A DNA stretch of 64,000 nt from Bradyrhizobium prioriisuperbiae (GCF_032397745.1 NZ_CP135921.1:4328501-4392500); one strand, 5' to 3'. Counted from the first letter of the stretch, positions 40,966 through 50,220 are shown. Numbers and translations: made by a program. The notes: generated from the sequence alone by a model not told the origin.

Positions 40966-41442
40966 TTATTCTTGCGTTGCGGACTCGCGAGCGGCCTGCG
41001 GCGTCACGATCACGTGCGCGGATCGTGTTCGCCACACCAGCGCGATACTCCAGCGCCCGGCGCCGCACAGCGCCAGTGCGAACATCCCGCCGGCGATCGC
41101 AAGGTCCTTTTCGAAGTGCAGCAGTTCGTTGCGATTGGCGAAATTCGTGTGAAACAGCACAGCCGTCGCCACGCAGAACAGGCCGAGCGCTGCAGCTGCC
41201 GGGCGCAGCAGCACACCGGTGGCGATCGCAAGGCCGGCGACAAGCTGCAGGGCGATGGTGGCGATGACCAGCGGGGGCGGCACGCCGAGTTTCGCCATGC
41301 CGGCGGATGCGGTGCTGAAGTTCGCGATCAGAAGGACGCCTTCGTGCACGAAGATCCAGGCGAGCAGCAGGCGGCTGAGCAGGAGGATGAGGTCGTGCGG
41401 GAAGGTATGTGATGTGTCCGGTGCGGTGTTCATGGTCTTCAT
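40966..41442 (-). CDS. DoxX family membrane protein
   Basis: A 158-residue DoxX/SURF4-like protein with four membrane helices: LLLSRLLLAWIFVHEGVLL with the family glutamate, VIATIALQLVAGLAIATGVLL, AAAALGLFCVATAVLFHTNF and LAIAGGMFALALCGAG. FHTNFANRNELLHFEKDLAIAG gives the conserved loop before helix 4. DoxX-like proteins are linked to redox or thiosulfate metabolism and oxidative stress, with no fixed role. It lies downstream of the TPR and MBL genes on the same strand, near an ECF sigma gene. Confidence 0.88.
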   Translation of the reverse strand: MKTMNTAPDTSHTFPHDLILLLSRLLLAWIFVHEGVLLIANFSTASAGMAKLGVPPPLVIATIALQLVAGLAIATGVLLRPAAAALGLFCVATAVLFHTNFANRNELLHFEKDLAIAGGMFALALCGAGRWSIALVWRTRSAHVIVTPQAARESATQE

Positions 41443-41480
41443 CTCACGTGTTGATGCGCCAAAACGCCTCCACATCTTCA

Positions 41481-41645
41481 GTGTCATCGTCCGGCTCGAC
41501 CGGACGATCCAGTAATCCCGGTGCGTATGGCGTGATGGATGAGCTGGTAAATGTGGATCGGCGTCCACCGCTTTTGGCGTCGTCGTTCTACCCACTGGTT
41601 GTGTTGCCTACTGGGTCGCCCGGTCGAGCCGGGCGACGACACTGA
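41481..41645. repeat. Intergenic palindromic repeat, family D, inverted pair
   Basis: GTGTCATCGTCCGGCTCGAC (with CGGACGATCC after it) at 41481-41514 and CTACTGGGTCGCCCGGTCGA (with GCCGGGCGACGACAC) at 41608-41642 are inverted copies of one element. Each contains its own hairpin. Another copy is at 50221-50256. The pair lies between the DoxX and TPR genes. Confidence 0.75.
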
Positions 41646-41715
41646 AAATGACGCGACATTCGCGGGTCAAACTCGCGTATGTCGCGGAGTTCGGAGATGG
41701 TGCAGGCAGCAGTCT

Positions 41716-42186
41716 CTAATTGCTCGCCGACTTCGCGCTGATCGCCTTCTGCAGATCCTCGCGCTCCTCGCAGCCGCCGGGACACAGCTTGGCCAGCACC
41801 GCGAGTTGCTCTTTCGCCTTGTCCATGTTGCCGGTCTCCACATACAGTTCGCCGAGATACTCGTGCGCACCCTTGTGGTCCGGCTGCAACTCCAGCGCCT
41901 TGGTGTAGTAGGCGAGCGACGTCTTGGTGTCGCCGGTCTTGCGCAGCGTAAAGCCGAGCAGGTTGTAGACGTCGGCGTGCTGGGTGTCCTCGACCAGCTC
42001 GCGCAGGTCCTTCAGCGCCCCGGCGTAGTCCTTGTCCTTGATCTTGGCGCGCACGGCGGTCAGGTCTGGCGCGTCCGATGAGGACGACATGTTGTCGACG
42101 GCGTAGGCTGGTGCTGCGAAAAAAGCCGGGGCGAGGGCGAGGCCCAGCACCAAGGCGAGGGTTTGAAGGCGTTGCTGTTTGATCAT
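41716..42186 (-). CDS. Exported TPR-repeat protein
   Basis: A 156-residue exported protein. The ATG at 42186, with GAGAGAC upstream, opens a signal peptide (LALVLGLALAPAFFAA, cleavage after AYA near residue 29). Three tetratricopeptide-like repeats follow: GALKDLRELVEDTQHADVYN, LGFTLRKTGDTKTSLAYYTK and YLGELYVETGNMDKAKEQL. A CPGGC motif near the end could form a disulfide. It is probably a periplasmic scaffold. It follows the MBL hydrolase gene by 43 bases on the same strand. Confidence 0.85.
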   Translation of the reverse strand: MIKQQRLQTLALVLGLALAPAFFAAPAYAVDNMSSSSDAPDLTAVRAKIKDKDYAGALKDLRELVEDTQHADVYNLLGFTLRKTGDTKTSLAYYTKALELQPDHKGAHEYLGELYVETGNMDKAKEQLAVLAKLCPGGCEEREDLQKAISAKSASN

Positions 42187-42229
42187 GGGAGTTGTCTCTC
42201 TGTGCTTGTTAAGCGTGTGCTCTCGCCGG

Positions 42230-43204
42230 TCAGGCATTCGTGGTGGGCGTGAAGGCGTAGGCGTTGCCATCCCTGACGAACGTGCCGGCGCCGGGGAACG
42301 GGAAGTGCGAGCCCCAGATCATCATCTTGTCGGCGATGACGCGGTCGATCAGCTTGCGGCGGGTGGCGATCGCCATCGCTCCGTCCTGGTCGTAGGCGCC
42401 CTGCCACTCCGGATGCGGCGCAAGCAGCGCCGGCACATACATGGTGTCGGCCGATGCCATCAGTTGCTCCTTGCCGGAGGTGACGAGATAGGCCGAGTGG
42501 CCGGGGGTGTGGCCGAACGCCGAGACGATGCGAACGCCGGGAGCGACTTCCGCGTTGTCCTCCACCAGCTTCCAGTTCTTCCAGGCTGGAAACACGGTGG
42601 CGATGCGCTTGCCGGCGGCCTTGCGGCCCTCGGGGAGTTTCTCGACCCGGCCGGGCTCGGTCCAGAAGTTGTATTCGGTGGCGTTGACCACGAGTTCGGC
42701 ATTGGGAAACACCGGCGCGTTGGTGCCTTTTTCCATCAGGCCCCAGGCGTGGTCGGGATGGAAATGGGTCATCAGGATGGTGCTGATCTGCTCGCGATCG
42801 ATGCCCGCGGCCTTCATGTTGGCCGGCAGGTTGGTGGCGTTGGCCTGCCATTGGCCGACACCCGAGCCGGCATCGATCATGATGTGCTTGTCGCCGATCT
42901 TGAGCACCAGCACGGTGAGCGGGATCGGCATGAACTCGGTGGTGAGGCCCGCCTTGGCAAGCGCGGCCTTGGTCTCGTCGACCGATACGTCCTTGATGAA
43001 GGCGGGATCGTGCGGCTTGCGCCAGATGCCGTCATAGACGGCGGTGACTTCGATGGCGCCGACCTTGTATTTGTGGAAGCCGACGCTCGGCTCGAGCGGC
43101 GTCTGGGCGTGAGCCGGACCCACAAAGGCCAATTTCTTGTTGAGCCCGAAGGCGGCGGCGAAAGCCGCGGATGCCAGCAGGCTCCGGCGGGACAGATCGA
43201 GCAT
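42230..43204 (-). CDS. Exported MBL-fold metallo-hydrolase
   Basis: A 324-residue metallo-beta-lactamase-fold protein. The ATG at 43204 has AGGAGA upstream and opens a twin-arginine-like signal (SRRSLLASAAFAAAFGL, ending AHAQ near residue 34). Metal motifs are THFHPDHAWG near residue 147, FGHTPGHSAY near residue 232, the aspartate in ASADTMY and the histidine in GSHFPFPG near residue 302. The insert LPANMKAAGIDREQ precedes the active site, as in quorum-quenching lactonases of the AiiA type, but the substrate is not certain. It is divergent from the ECF sigma gene. Confidence 0.88.
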   Translation of the reverse strand: MLDLSRRSLLASAAFAAAFGLNKKLAFVGPAHAQTPLEPSVGFHKYKVGAIEVTAVYDGIWRKPHDPAFIKDVSVDETKAALAKAGLTTEFMPIPLTVLVLKIGDKHIMIDAGSGVGQWQANATNLPANMKAAGIDREQISTILMTHFHPDHAWGLMEKGTNAPVFPNAELVVNATEYNFWTEPGRVEKLPEGRKAAGKRIATVFPAWKNWKLVEDNAEVAPGVRIVSAFGHTPGHSAYLVTSGKEQLMASADTMYVPALLAPHPEWQGAYDQDGAMAIATRRKLIDRVIADKMMIWGSHFPFPGAGTFVRDGNAYAFTPTTNA

Positions 43205-43672
43205 GGGTGTTCTCCTCTGATCGGATGGGAGCGCGCGCCGCGGCAAATCCCGTGGGGCCTCCGGGCAGACAGACCGGGGGCGGCGGCGATTTATTCTGCG
43301 CGATTGTCGATGAAGGGGGGCCGGCGGGGCAGGGGCCGTTCGCGTGGCCGGCTCCAACACCTTGAATCGAAGTGGTTTTCCCGGCTCTGCGAGAAGCGCC
43401 GCGAGGGTCGATGAAATTTTTTTGAACGAAGGAGAATAAAGCGGGAGATTGGGCGGTCTATTCTGCAGGTTCAGCAACGGCGAGACGGCGCGCGCATGAG
43501 TTCTCTATCGGTCACCGGCGGCAGAGAGGCTGGCTGGCTTGTGCTGGATGCCGTGGCATTGTCGGTTTGCCGTGCGGCGTCGGCCGCCAAAGCCTCGCTG
43601 ATGGCAGCGATCGCCATCGATGGGTGGGGATCGCGCACACAATCCGCGCGCCCCGCGGCCGCGCCGCTGGCG
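43205..43672. other. Intergenic region between MBL and sigma factor genes
   Basis: This stretch holds both divergent promoters. TTTATTCTGCGCG (about 43290) and TCTATTCTGCAGG (about 43457) are similar and 167 bp apart, and may be related sites. The open frame of the sigma gene extends back to an ATG at 43496, so part of this stretch may be coding if that start is used. Confidence 0.35.
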
Positions 43673-44263
43673 ATGGAACGAAGCGAGGCCGCGCCGCTGG
43701 TCCGATCGCACGGCGGTGCCAACGGGCTCGATCGGTTCCAGCGCGAGATCGTGCCGCATCTCGATGCTGCGTATAATTTCGCGCGCTTCCTCAGCCGCGA
43801 TGCCGATGCGGCGCAGGATATCGTTCAGGAGGCGTTCCTGCGTGCCTATCGCGGGTTCGACGGTTACCAGGGCGGCGATGCCCGCGCCTGGATCTTCACC
43901 ATTGTGCGCAACTGCTATCTCAACTGGCTGCAGCAGCGCAAACGCAAGGGGCGTGTCGAGGTTGATGTCACTCCGTTATCGGATGAAGCGCCGGCGTTCG
44001 ATGTGGCTTCCGAGGACGACACGCCGGAGCAGGCCTTGCTGCGTCGCGCCGAGACGCAGGCGGTGCGCGGCGTGCTGAATACCTTGCCGCGGAGTTTACG
44101 CGAAATGCTGGTGCTGCGCGAGCTCGAAGGCCTGTCGTATCGCGAGATCGCCGAGATCGCCGCGCTGCCGATCGGCACCGTGATGTCGCGGCTGGCGCGG
44201 GCACGGCAGCAGTTCCAGCAGGCCTGGAGCTCGCGACGGGACGGGCAGGAGGCCGGCGCATGA
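43673..44263 (+). CDS. ECF RNA polymerase sigma factor
   Basis: A sigma-70 family group IV factor of about 196 residues. Region 2 is AYNFARFLSRDADAAQDIVQ with EAFLRAYRGFDGYQG after it, and region 4 is LREMLVLRELEGLSYREIAE then ALPIGTVMSRLARAR. I favour the ATG at 43673, which gives a standard short N-terminus; the same frame is open back to an ATG at 43496, adding 59 low-information residues. Its stop overlaps the anti-sigma start as ATGA. It probably controls itself and perhaps the divergent MBL/TPR/DoxX genes. Confidence 0.88.
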   Translation: MERSEAAPLVRSHGGANGLDRFQREIVPHLDAAYNFARFLSRDADAAQDIVQEAFLRAYRGFDGYQGGDARAWIFTIVRNCYLNWLQQRKRKGRVEVDVTPLSDEAPAFDVASEDDTPEQALLRRAETQAVRGVLNTLPRSLREMLVLRELEGLSYREIAEIAALPIGTVMSRLARARQQFQQAWSSRRDGQEAGA

Positions 44264-45057
44264 CGACCTCGGTTTCGGAGCCCTGCGCGGAGTGGGCGTT
44301 GACACTGCACGGCTTTGTCGACGGCGAACTCGATGCGATGCACGCGCTGCAGGTCGAGCGGCATCTGGCCGCGTGCACTGGTTGCACCCAGGAACTTGAA
44401 AGGCTGCGGGCTTTGAAACAGGCGATCGGACAAAACGGGGTACGGTGGCGCACGCCGGATCATGTCCGCGCTCAGGTGCTCGATGCGCTCGCACGGGAGG
44501 CGCGGACGCAGGAGCGCACGCCGCGTCAATCCGTCGAGGGGGCGGGATCGCGCTTGCTCGGATGGATCCGGCAGTGGCTGTTCATCCCGTCGCTGGCGGC
44601 GCTCGCCGCGAGTGTGTTCCTGGTGGTGGCGCCGCTGCAGCAGAATGGCTCGCTGCAGGACGAGATCGTATCAGGGCATGTGCGCTCGCTGCTGGCCAAC
44701 CATCTGACCGATGTCGCCACCTCCGACCAGCACACGGTGAAACCGTGGTTCAATGGCAAGATCGATTTTTCCCCGCCGGTGGTCGATCTCGCGCCACAAG
44801 GCTTTCCGCTGGTCGGCGGCCGCGTCGACTATATCGGCGGCCGCGTTGTCGCGGCGCTGATCTACCGGCGCCACGGCCATCTCATCAATATCTTCATCTG
44901 GCCGGCGCCGGCGGCCGCCACCACCACGTCGTCGCGTGACGGCTACAACATCATGAGCTGGAGCAAGGACGGCTTGCTGTTCTCGGCGGTGTCCGACGTC
45001 AACGCCGACGACATCAGCCGGCTGCGCGAGGCGTTCATCGCCCGCACGGCGGGGTAG
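44260..45057 (+). CDS. Membrane anti-sigma factor with zinc-binding motif
   Basis: A 265-residue anti-sigma factor. The N-terminal anti-sigma domain has the zinc motif in LQVERHLAACTGCTQELERL (H-x3-C-x2-C). One membrane helix spans residues 107-126 (LFIPSLAALAASVFLVVAPL). The periplasmic part includes TVKPWFNGKIDFSPPVVDLA and a RRHGHLINIFIW strand, as in the zf-HC2 anti-sigma proteins linked to redox or stress sensing. The 4-base overlap with the sigma gene ensures matched synthesis. Confidence 0.9.
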   Translation: MTTSVSEPCAEWALTLHGFVDGELDAMHALQVERHLAACTGCTQELERLRALKQAIGQNGVRWRTPDHVRAQVLDALAREARTQERTPRQSVEGAGSRLLGWIRQWLFIPSLAALAASVFLVVAPLQQNGSLQDEIVSGHVRSLLANHLTDVATSDQHTVKPWFNGKIDFSPPVVDLAPQGFPLVGGRVDYIGGRVVAALIYRRHGHLINIFIWPAPAAATTTSSRDGYNIMSWSKDGLLFSAVSDVNADDISRLREAFIARTAG

Positions 45058-45419
45058 TGCCGGCTTCTCACGGTGAGGACGCTGCTTGCCTGCGACCAGG
45101 CCAGGCGAGCCGTGATGGACCGCGATCCGTGACCCGGCCGACGATTCCAAGCCCGCGTCCATCGAGTTTTTCAATCATTGCTCAACTTGGGCTCGCGTCG
45201 TAATTTTAGTTCCTCTGGCGCCCTCATTGCGCAATCAATGAACATGCGGCTGCGGCCATCACTCTCGAATGGCAACGTGGAGCCCGCATGCCATGCCGCA
45301 AAGCCGCCCCATTTTGCTTGAACCCCAAAGGATCTGGTGTTCTAAGCAAACCTCAAATGCGCGAGGCCGCTGCTCAAGACGGCCGCGCCGCCACAAACTG
45401 TCACGGGGGGAACCTGCTG
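45058..45419. other. Leader region of the liv operon
   Basis: No gene supported in this 360-base stretch. It holds ATTGCGCAAT (45226-45235), a perfect 10-bp palindrome about 185 bases upstream of livK. A fragment of the family E repeat (TTCTCACGGTGAGGA) is near 45064. Promoter elements are not clear. Confidence 0.4.
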
Positions 45420-46550
45420 ATGAACAAACCGACTCTTGCTGTCTCTGTTTTGGCGCTTGCCGCCGCCGCTGCGATCTGGGCCGTGCCTGCCAAAGCCGAC
45501 GATGTCACCATCGGCGCCATCGAAATCCTGACTGGCCCGAACGCCCGCTATGGCGTCGCCATCAAGAACGGTTTCGATCTGGCGCTCGGCGAGGTCAACA
45601 AGGCAGGCGTGCTCGGCGGCAAGAAGCTGGTGATCCAGTATGAGGACTCGGCCGGCAACAAGGACCAGGCCGTCAATGGTGCGCGCAAGCTGATCGGCCT
45701 CGCCAAGGTGCCGTTGCTGCTGGGGCCCACCATCTCCAACGAGATGTTCGCCGTCGGCCCCGTCGCCAATCAGCAGAAGGTGCCGATTGTCGGTACCTCG
45801 ACCACGGCCGCCGGCATCACCGCGATCGGCTCCTATGTGTTCCGCACCTCGCTGCCGGAGAGCGACGTCATTCCGGTGACCCTGAAGGCGGCGCAGGCCA
45901 AGTTCGGCATCAAGAAGGTGGCTGTGATGTACGCCAACGACGATGCCTTCAGCAAATCCGGCTATGACGTGTTCAAGGCCACGCTCGACAAGCTCGGCAT
46001 CCAGATCCTGACCACCGAAACCTTCGGCTCCAAGGACAGCGATTTCTCGGCGCAGCTGACCAAGATCAAGAGCCTGAACCCGGATGCGATCGTGGTCTCG
46101 GCCCTGGTCGAGCCGGCCTCCGGCATCCTGCTCGGCGCGCGCGCGATCGGCATCGATCCGAAGGTGCGTTTCATCGGCGGCAACGGCTTCAATTCGCCCA
46201 AGCTTGGCGACATCGCCGGCGAAGCGGCCGACGGCACGCTGGTGGGCAGCCCCTGGTTCATCGCCAAGGATGACGCCGCCAACACCAAGTTCGTGACCGA
46301 CTACCGCGCCAAGTACAAGGAAGATCCGGACCAGTTCGCAGCGCAAGCCTACGACACCCTGCACATCGTGGCCGATGCCATCAACAAGGCCGGCGCCGCC
46401 GACAGCGAGAAGATCAAGACCGCGCTGCAGGCCACCAAGTCGACCGGCGTGATGGGTCCGTTCTCCTTCACCGCCGACCGCGATCCGGCCGACACCTCCG
46501 GCGTCGTGGTGATCGAGATGAAGGGCGGCAAGTTCCAGATCCTCAAGTAA
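45420..46550 (+). CDS. Branched-chain amino acid-type ABC substrate-binding protein
   Basis: A 376-residue LivK/Peripla_BP_6 receptor. The ATG at 45420 follows GGGGGAACC and opens a signal peptide ending KADD near residue 24. Domain marks are IGAIEILTGPNARYGVAIKN, LIGPTISNE-like LLGPTISNEMFA, and VFRTSLPESDVIPVTLKAAQ. The final segment GVMGPFSFTADRDPADTSGV is typical of the family. It binds an amino acid or an aromatic or carboxylate ligand. It is followed by permease and ATPase genes after a 244-base gap containing a repeat. Confidence 0.92.
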   Translation: MNKPTLAVSVLALAAAAAIWAVPAKADDVTIGAIEILTGPNARYGVAIKNGFDLALGEVNKAGVLGGKKLVIQYEDSAGNKDQAVNGARKLIGLAKVPLLLGPTISNEMFAVGPVANQQKVPIVGTSTTAAGITAIGSYVFRTSLPESDVIPVTLKAAQAKFGIKKVAVMYANDDAFSKSGYDVFKATLDKLGIQILTTETFGSKDSDFSAQLTKIKSLNPDAIVVSALVEPASGILLGARAIGIDPKVRFIGGNGFNSPKLGDIAGEAADGTLVGSPWFIAKDDAANTKFVTDYRAKYKEDPDQFAAQAYDTLHIVADAINKAGAADSEKIKTALQATKSTGVMGPFSFTADRDPADTSGVVVIEMKGGKFQILK

Positions 46551-46590
46551 CTGTCCTTATTGCATGATGACGTTAGGTTCGATCAATGTG

Positions 46591-46710
46591 ATCCGTCACC
46601 CTGAGGTGGCCATGCGCAGCATGGCCCTCGAAGGGCGACGGCCCGAGCAGCGATTCCGAGGCCGTTCATCCTTCGAGGCGCGCAAAGGCGCGCACCTCAG
46701 GATGACGGAT
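46591..46710. repeat. Intergenic palindromic repeat, family B
   Basis: ATCCGTCACCCTGAGGTGGC and GCGCACCTCAGGATGACGGA are its inverted ends. Copies are at 60482-60594 and 61707-61827. It lies between livK and livH inside the operon, where a hairpin could let the receptor be made in excess over the permease. Confidence 0.75.
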
Positions 46711-46794
46711 ATGACTCAGCTTAAACTCCTCGTGCTCTAGCAATCTTGCTCGTGGCCGGCGTTTGCCGGTCGCGGGCCTCGACCCGGTCCCGCC

Positions 46795-47697
46795 ATGCTC
46801 GCGCAAATCCTCCAGCAGCTTCCGCAGCAGCTCCTCAACGGGCTGGTGCTGGGTTCGACCTACGCGCTGTTCGCGCTTGGCTTCACGCTGATGTTCGGCG
46901 TGCTTGGCGTCATCAATCTCACTTACGGCTTCTATTTTTCCACCGGCGCGTTTCTGGCCCTGTACGCCACCAAGGGGCTGGGCCTGCCGATTGGGCTGGC
47001 GCTGCCGGGCGCGGCCGTGCTCACCGGCCTGATCGCCGTGCTGTTCGATGCGGCGCTGCTGACACCGCTGCGGCGCAAGAAGGCGCCGGAGCTGGCATCG
47101 CTGATGGTGACGCTCGGCGCCACGCTGCTGCTGTATACGCTGATGACCGCGCTGTTCGGCACCGAGATCCGCCGGCTGCCGCCCGCCGTCATCAGCCATG
47201 CCGCTATCACGCTCGGCGATGTGCGCATGAACATGTCGCAGATCCTGATCATGGTCACCACCGTGCTGATTGTGCTGGCGCTGCTGTCCCTCATTCGTTT
47301 CACCCGTCTCGGATTGGCGATGCGTGCGCTGGCCGAGAATGGCGAGGCGGCGCAGCTGATGGGCGTCAACACCGATGCGGTGGTGTGGCTGGTGTCGTTC
47401 ATTTCGGGCGCGCTCGGCAGCGCCGCCGGTGTGCTGATCGGGCTGAACTTCAACGCGATCCAGCCCTACATGGGCGAGACCATGATGCTGAAGGGCTTTG
47501 CCGTCATCATCATCGGCGGCCTCGGCGACATCAGGGGCGCGCTGGTCGCCGGCATCCTGATCGGGGTGCTCGAAGTGCTCACCGCGGGCTTCATCTCGTC
47601 GAACCTGAAGGATGCGGTTGGCTTCGTCCTGCTGGTCGCCACGCTCTGGTTTCGTCCGGTCGGCCTGTTCGGCCGCGCGCCGGTCAAGCGCGCCTGA
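46795..47697 (+). CDS. livH: Branched-chain amino acid ABC transporter permease LivH
   Basis: A 300-residue inner-membrane permease of the LivH family. It starts LAQILQQLPQQLLNGLVLGS and continues YALFALGFTLMFGVLGVINL, the hallmark of LivH. The conserved coupling loop near residue 185 reads GLAMRALAENGEAAQLMGVN, the EAA-type helix that contacts the ATPases. Eight hydrophobic segments are visible. The ribosome binding site is weak. LivM follows 12 bases later. Confidence 0.93.
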   Translation: MLAQILQQLPQQLLNGLVLGSTYALFALGFTLMFGVLGVINLTYGFYFSTGAFLALYATKGLGLPIGLALPGAAVLTGLIAVLFDAALLTPLRRKKAPELASLMVTLGATLLLYTLMTALFGTEIRRLPPAVISHAAITLGDVRMNMSQILIMVTTVLIVLALLSLIRFTRLGLAMRALAENGEAAQLMGVNTDAVVWLVSFISGALGSAAGVLIGLNFNAIQPYMGETMMLKGFAVIIIGGLGDIRGALVAGILIGVLEVLTAGFISSNLKDAVGFVLLVATLWFRPVGLFGRAPVKRA

Positions 47698-47709
47698 CCG
47701 GAGTCCCGC

Positions 47710-48549
47710 ATGTCCGCCGCCCTCGACAACTTCTTCTTTTCCTACCAGAGCCTGATCTTTGCCGTCGGCATTAACGGCCTGCTGGCGCTGTCGATCTACA
47801 CGGTGCTGGCGGTCGGCCAGCTCTCGCTGGGGCAGGCCGCCTTCATGGGCCTCGGCGCCTATGTTTCGGCGCTGCTGACGCTGCATCTGAACTGGCCGTT
47901 TCCCGCCGTGCTGCTCGCCGCCATGGTGGTGCCGGCGCTGGCGGCGCTCTTGATCGGCGGGCCGACGCTGAAGCTGACCGGTGTCTATCTGGCGCTGGCG
48001 ACGATCGCGCTGGGCGAGATCCTGCGCATTGTCTGCAACGCCTCTGATTTCACCGGTGGTGCGCTGGGGCTGTCGGGCATTCCCAGCAAAACCAGTTTCA
48101 CACTGATCTTCAGCCTGCTGGCACTGGTGCTGCTGGGTTTCGTGCTGGTCGCGCGCTCGCGCCTGGGACGCGCCATGGAGGCGATGCGCGAGGATGAAGT
48201 CGCGGCCGGCGTGATGGGCGTCAATCTGCCGGCGATGAAAATGGGCGCGCTGGTGGTGTCCGCTATGCTGGCCGGTCTGGCCGGCGCCCTCAACGCCCAC
48301 GCCAACAGCTTCATCGGCCCGAACGATTATTCGTTCGACCAGGCGGTGACCATTCTCTCGTTTGCGCTGCTGGGCGGCATCGGATCGCCGTTCGGCCCGG
48401 TGCTCGGCGCCATCATTCTGACGCTGCTGCCGGAATTCCTGACCGCGCTGCATGATTTCAAGCTGGTGGTGAACGGCTTCATCATCGTGGTTGCGGTGCT
48501 GTTCATGCCGCGCGGCCTCCTGGTCTGGCGCATCGGACGGATCGGATGA
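47710..48549 (+). CDS. livM: Branched-chain amino acid ABC transporter permease LivM
   Basis: A 279-residue LivM permease. The N-terminal GINGLLALSIYTVLAVGQLS and LGQAAFMGLGAYVSALLTL are diagnostic, and the coupling loop is RLGRAMEAMREDEVAAGVMG near residue 158, followed by the LGGIGSPFGPVLGA segment. It is somewhat shorter than enterobacterial LivM because it lacks the extra N-terminal region. Its TGA overlaps the livG ATG by 4 bases (48546-48549). Confidence 0.93.
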   Translation: MSAALDNFFFSYQSLIFAVGINGLLALSIYTVLAVGQLSLGQAAFMGLGAYVSALLTLHLNWPFPAVLLAAMVVPALAALLIGGPTLKLTGVYLALATIALGEILRIVCNASDFTGGALGLSGIPSKTSFTLIFSLLALVLLGFVLVARSRLGRAMEAMREDEVAAGVMGVNLPAMKMGALVVSAMLAGLAGALNAHANSFIGPNDYSFDQAVTILSFALLGGIGSPFGPVLGAIILTLLPEFLTALHDFKLVVNGFIIVVAVLFMPRGLLVWRIGRIG

Positions 48550-49379
48550 GCGCCATGACAACCGACGCAACGATCAATCCGGCCGACAATGCAGAACTGC
48601 TCGATGTCCAGGATCTCACCATCCGTTTCCGCGGGCTGGTCGCGGTCGATCATGTCTCGTTCCAGGTCCGGCCCGGCACGGTGCACGGCTTGATCGGCCC
48701 GAACGGCGCCGGCAAGACCACCTGCTTCAATCTGATTTCCGGGCTGCTGCCGCCGACCTCCGGCTCCGTGAAACTCGCCGGCGCGCCGCTCGATGGCTTG
48801 CCGAGCTGGTTACGCACCCGCGCCGGCCTCTCGCGCACGTTCCAGAACATCCGCATGTTCGCGGAAATGACGGTGCGCGAGAATGTGATGACCGGCATGC
48901 AGGCGCGTTTGCACGCGACCGTGCCGGAGATCCTGTCGCGCCTGGGCCGTTTCCGCACTGAAGAAGCCGCCACCAGGGCGCGCGCCGATGAGCTGCTGGA
49001 TTTTGTCGGCCTCGCCGCGGCCGCCGATCGGCGCGCCGGGGATCTGCCTTATGGCGACCAGCGCCGGGTTGAGATTGCGCGCGCGCTCGCGTCCGACCCG
49101 AAGTTGCTGCTGCTGGATGAACCCGCCGCCGGCATGAACCCGGCCGAGACCCAGGATCTGGTCGGCCTGTTGTTGCGCCTGAAGCAGCAGGGGCTGACGC
49201 TGCTGCTGGTCGAGCACGACATGCACTTTGTCATGAGCCTGTGCGACCGGATCACTGTGCTGAATTTCGGCCGCAAGATCGCCGAGGGCAGCCCGCGCGA
49301 AGTCCGCGACGATCCGGCGGTGATCGAAGCCTATCTCGGCGCCAAGGTGGCCGAGCGTCTGAAGAGGGGCGAGGCATGA
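48546..49379 (+). CDS. livG: Branched-chain amino acid ABC transporter ATP-binding protein LivG
   Basis: A 277-residue ABC ATPase. Walker A is GPNGAGKTTCFN near residue 54, followed by the LivG marker GLSRTFQNIRMFAEMTVREN. The signature loop is DLPYGDQRRVEIARAL, with YGDQ replacing the usual SGGQ as in many LivG proteins. Walker B is LLLLDEPAAGMNP and the switch histidine is in LVEHDMHFVM. An ATG at 48555 is a second possible start. Both ends overlap neighbours as ATGA. Confidence 0.93.
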   Translation: MSAMTTDATINPADNAELLDVQDLTIRFRGLVAVDHVSFQVRPGTVHGLIGPNGAGKTTCFNLISGLLPPTSGSVKLAGAPLDGLPSWLRTRAGLSRTFQNIRMFAEMTVRENVMTGMQARLHATVPEILSRLGRFRTEEAATRARADELLDFVGLAAAADRRAGDLPYGDQRRVEIARALASDPKLLLLDEPAAGMNPAETQDLVGLLLRLKQQGLTLLLVEHDMHFVMSLCDRITVLNFGRKIAEGSPREVRDDPAVIEAYLGAKVAERLKRGEA

Positions 49380-50089
49380 GCGTGCTGGAGGTTCGCGGCC
49401 TGACGCTTGGCTACAACCGCACTGATGCGGTTAAGGCGATCGATCTCGATGTGCCGGAGGGTGCGGTGGTGTCGCTGATCGGCGCCAATGGTGCCGGCAA
49501 GACCACGACCCTGCGCGGTCTCAGCGGTTTGCTCAAGGCGCGCGCCGGCTCGATCCGCTTTCAAGGCACCGATATCACGGGACGATCGGCCTACAAGATC
49601 GCGCGCGCCGGCATCGTCCAGGTGCCGGAAGGGCGGCAGGTGTTCGCCAACATGACCATCGAGGAAAACCTGCGCATGGGCGCCTATCTGGTGCCGGCGC
49701 AGGCCGAGATCGCGCGCCGCCGGACCGGCGTGCTGGAGCGTTTTCCGCGGTTGGGCGAGCGGCTGCAGCAGCTCGCCGGACTTCTGTCCGGCGGCGAGCA
49801 GCAGATGCTGGCGATCGGCCGCGCGCTGATGGCCGATCCGAAACTGTTGCTGCTGGACGAGCCCTCGATGGGCCTGGCGCCGCTGTTCGTCGAAGAGATC
49901 TTTGCGATCATCCGCGCACTCAAGGCCGAGGGCCGCACCATCCTGCTGGTGGAGCAGAACGCCCAGGCCGCGCTCGAAGTCTCCGACCATGCCTATGTGC
50001 TGGAAACCGGCCGCATCAAGCTGCAGGGACCGGCAGCCGACATCGCCAACAATCCCGAGGTGATCGCGGCTTATCTCGGGGCGGCGTGA
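49376..50089 (+). CDS. livF: Branched-chain amino acid ABC transporter ATP-binding protein LivF
   Basis: A 237-residue ABC ATPase. Walker A is GANGAGKTTTLRGLSG near residue 38, the LivF marker is GIVQVPEGRQVFANMTIEEN, the signature is LSGGEQQMLAIGRALM, Walker B is LLLLDEPSMGLAP, and the switch region is LLVEQNAQAALEVSD, with the family-typical glutamine-asparagine in place of histidine. The start is at 49376, overlapping livG by ATGA. It ends the operon. Confidence 0.94.
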   Translation: MSVLEVRGLTLGYNRTDAVKAIDLDVPEGAVVSLIGANGAGKTTTLRGLSGLLKARAGSIRFQGTDITGRSAYKIARAGIVQVPEGRQVFANMTIEENLRMGAYLVPAQAEIARRRTGVLERFPRLGERLQQLAGLLSGGEQQMLAIGRALMADPKLLLLDEPSMGLAPLFVEEIFAIIRALKAEGRTILLVEQNAQAALEVSDHAYVLETGRIKLQGPAADIANNPEVIAAYLGAA

Positions 50090-50220
50090 TCGGGGTGAAA
50101 TCTTGACGCAGAAAGTGGCAAAACGTCTCGACACCCGTTGCTGTCATGCCCATGAACGCGGGCATTCAGTACGCCCGGTGCGAGTGGGTGAACGCGGAGC
50201 ACACCAAGTAACGCCTGCGT

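Noticed and set aside
46666..48570. A 634-codon open frame on the minus strand
   Set aside because: It mirrors livH and livM and is rich in glutamine, histidine and arginine, as expected from antisense of hydrophobic membrane genes.
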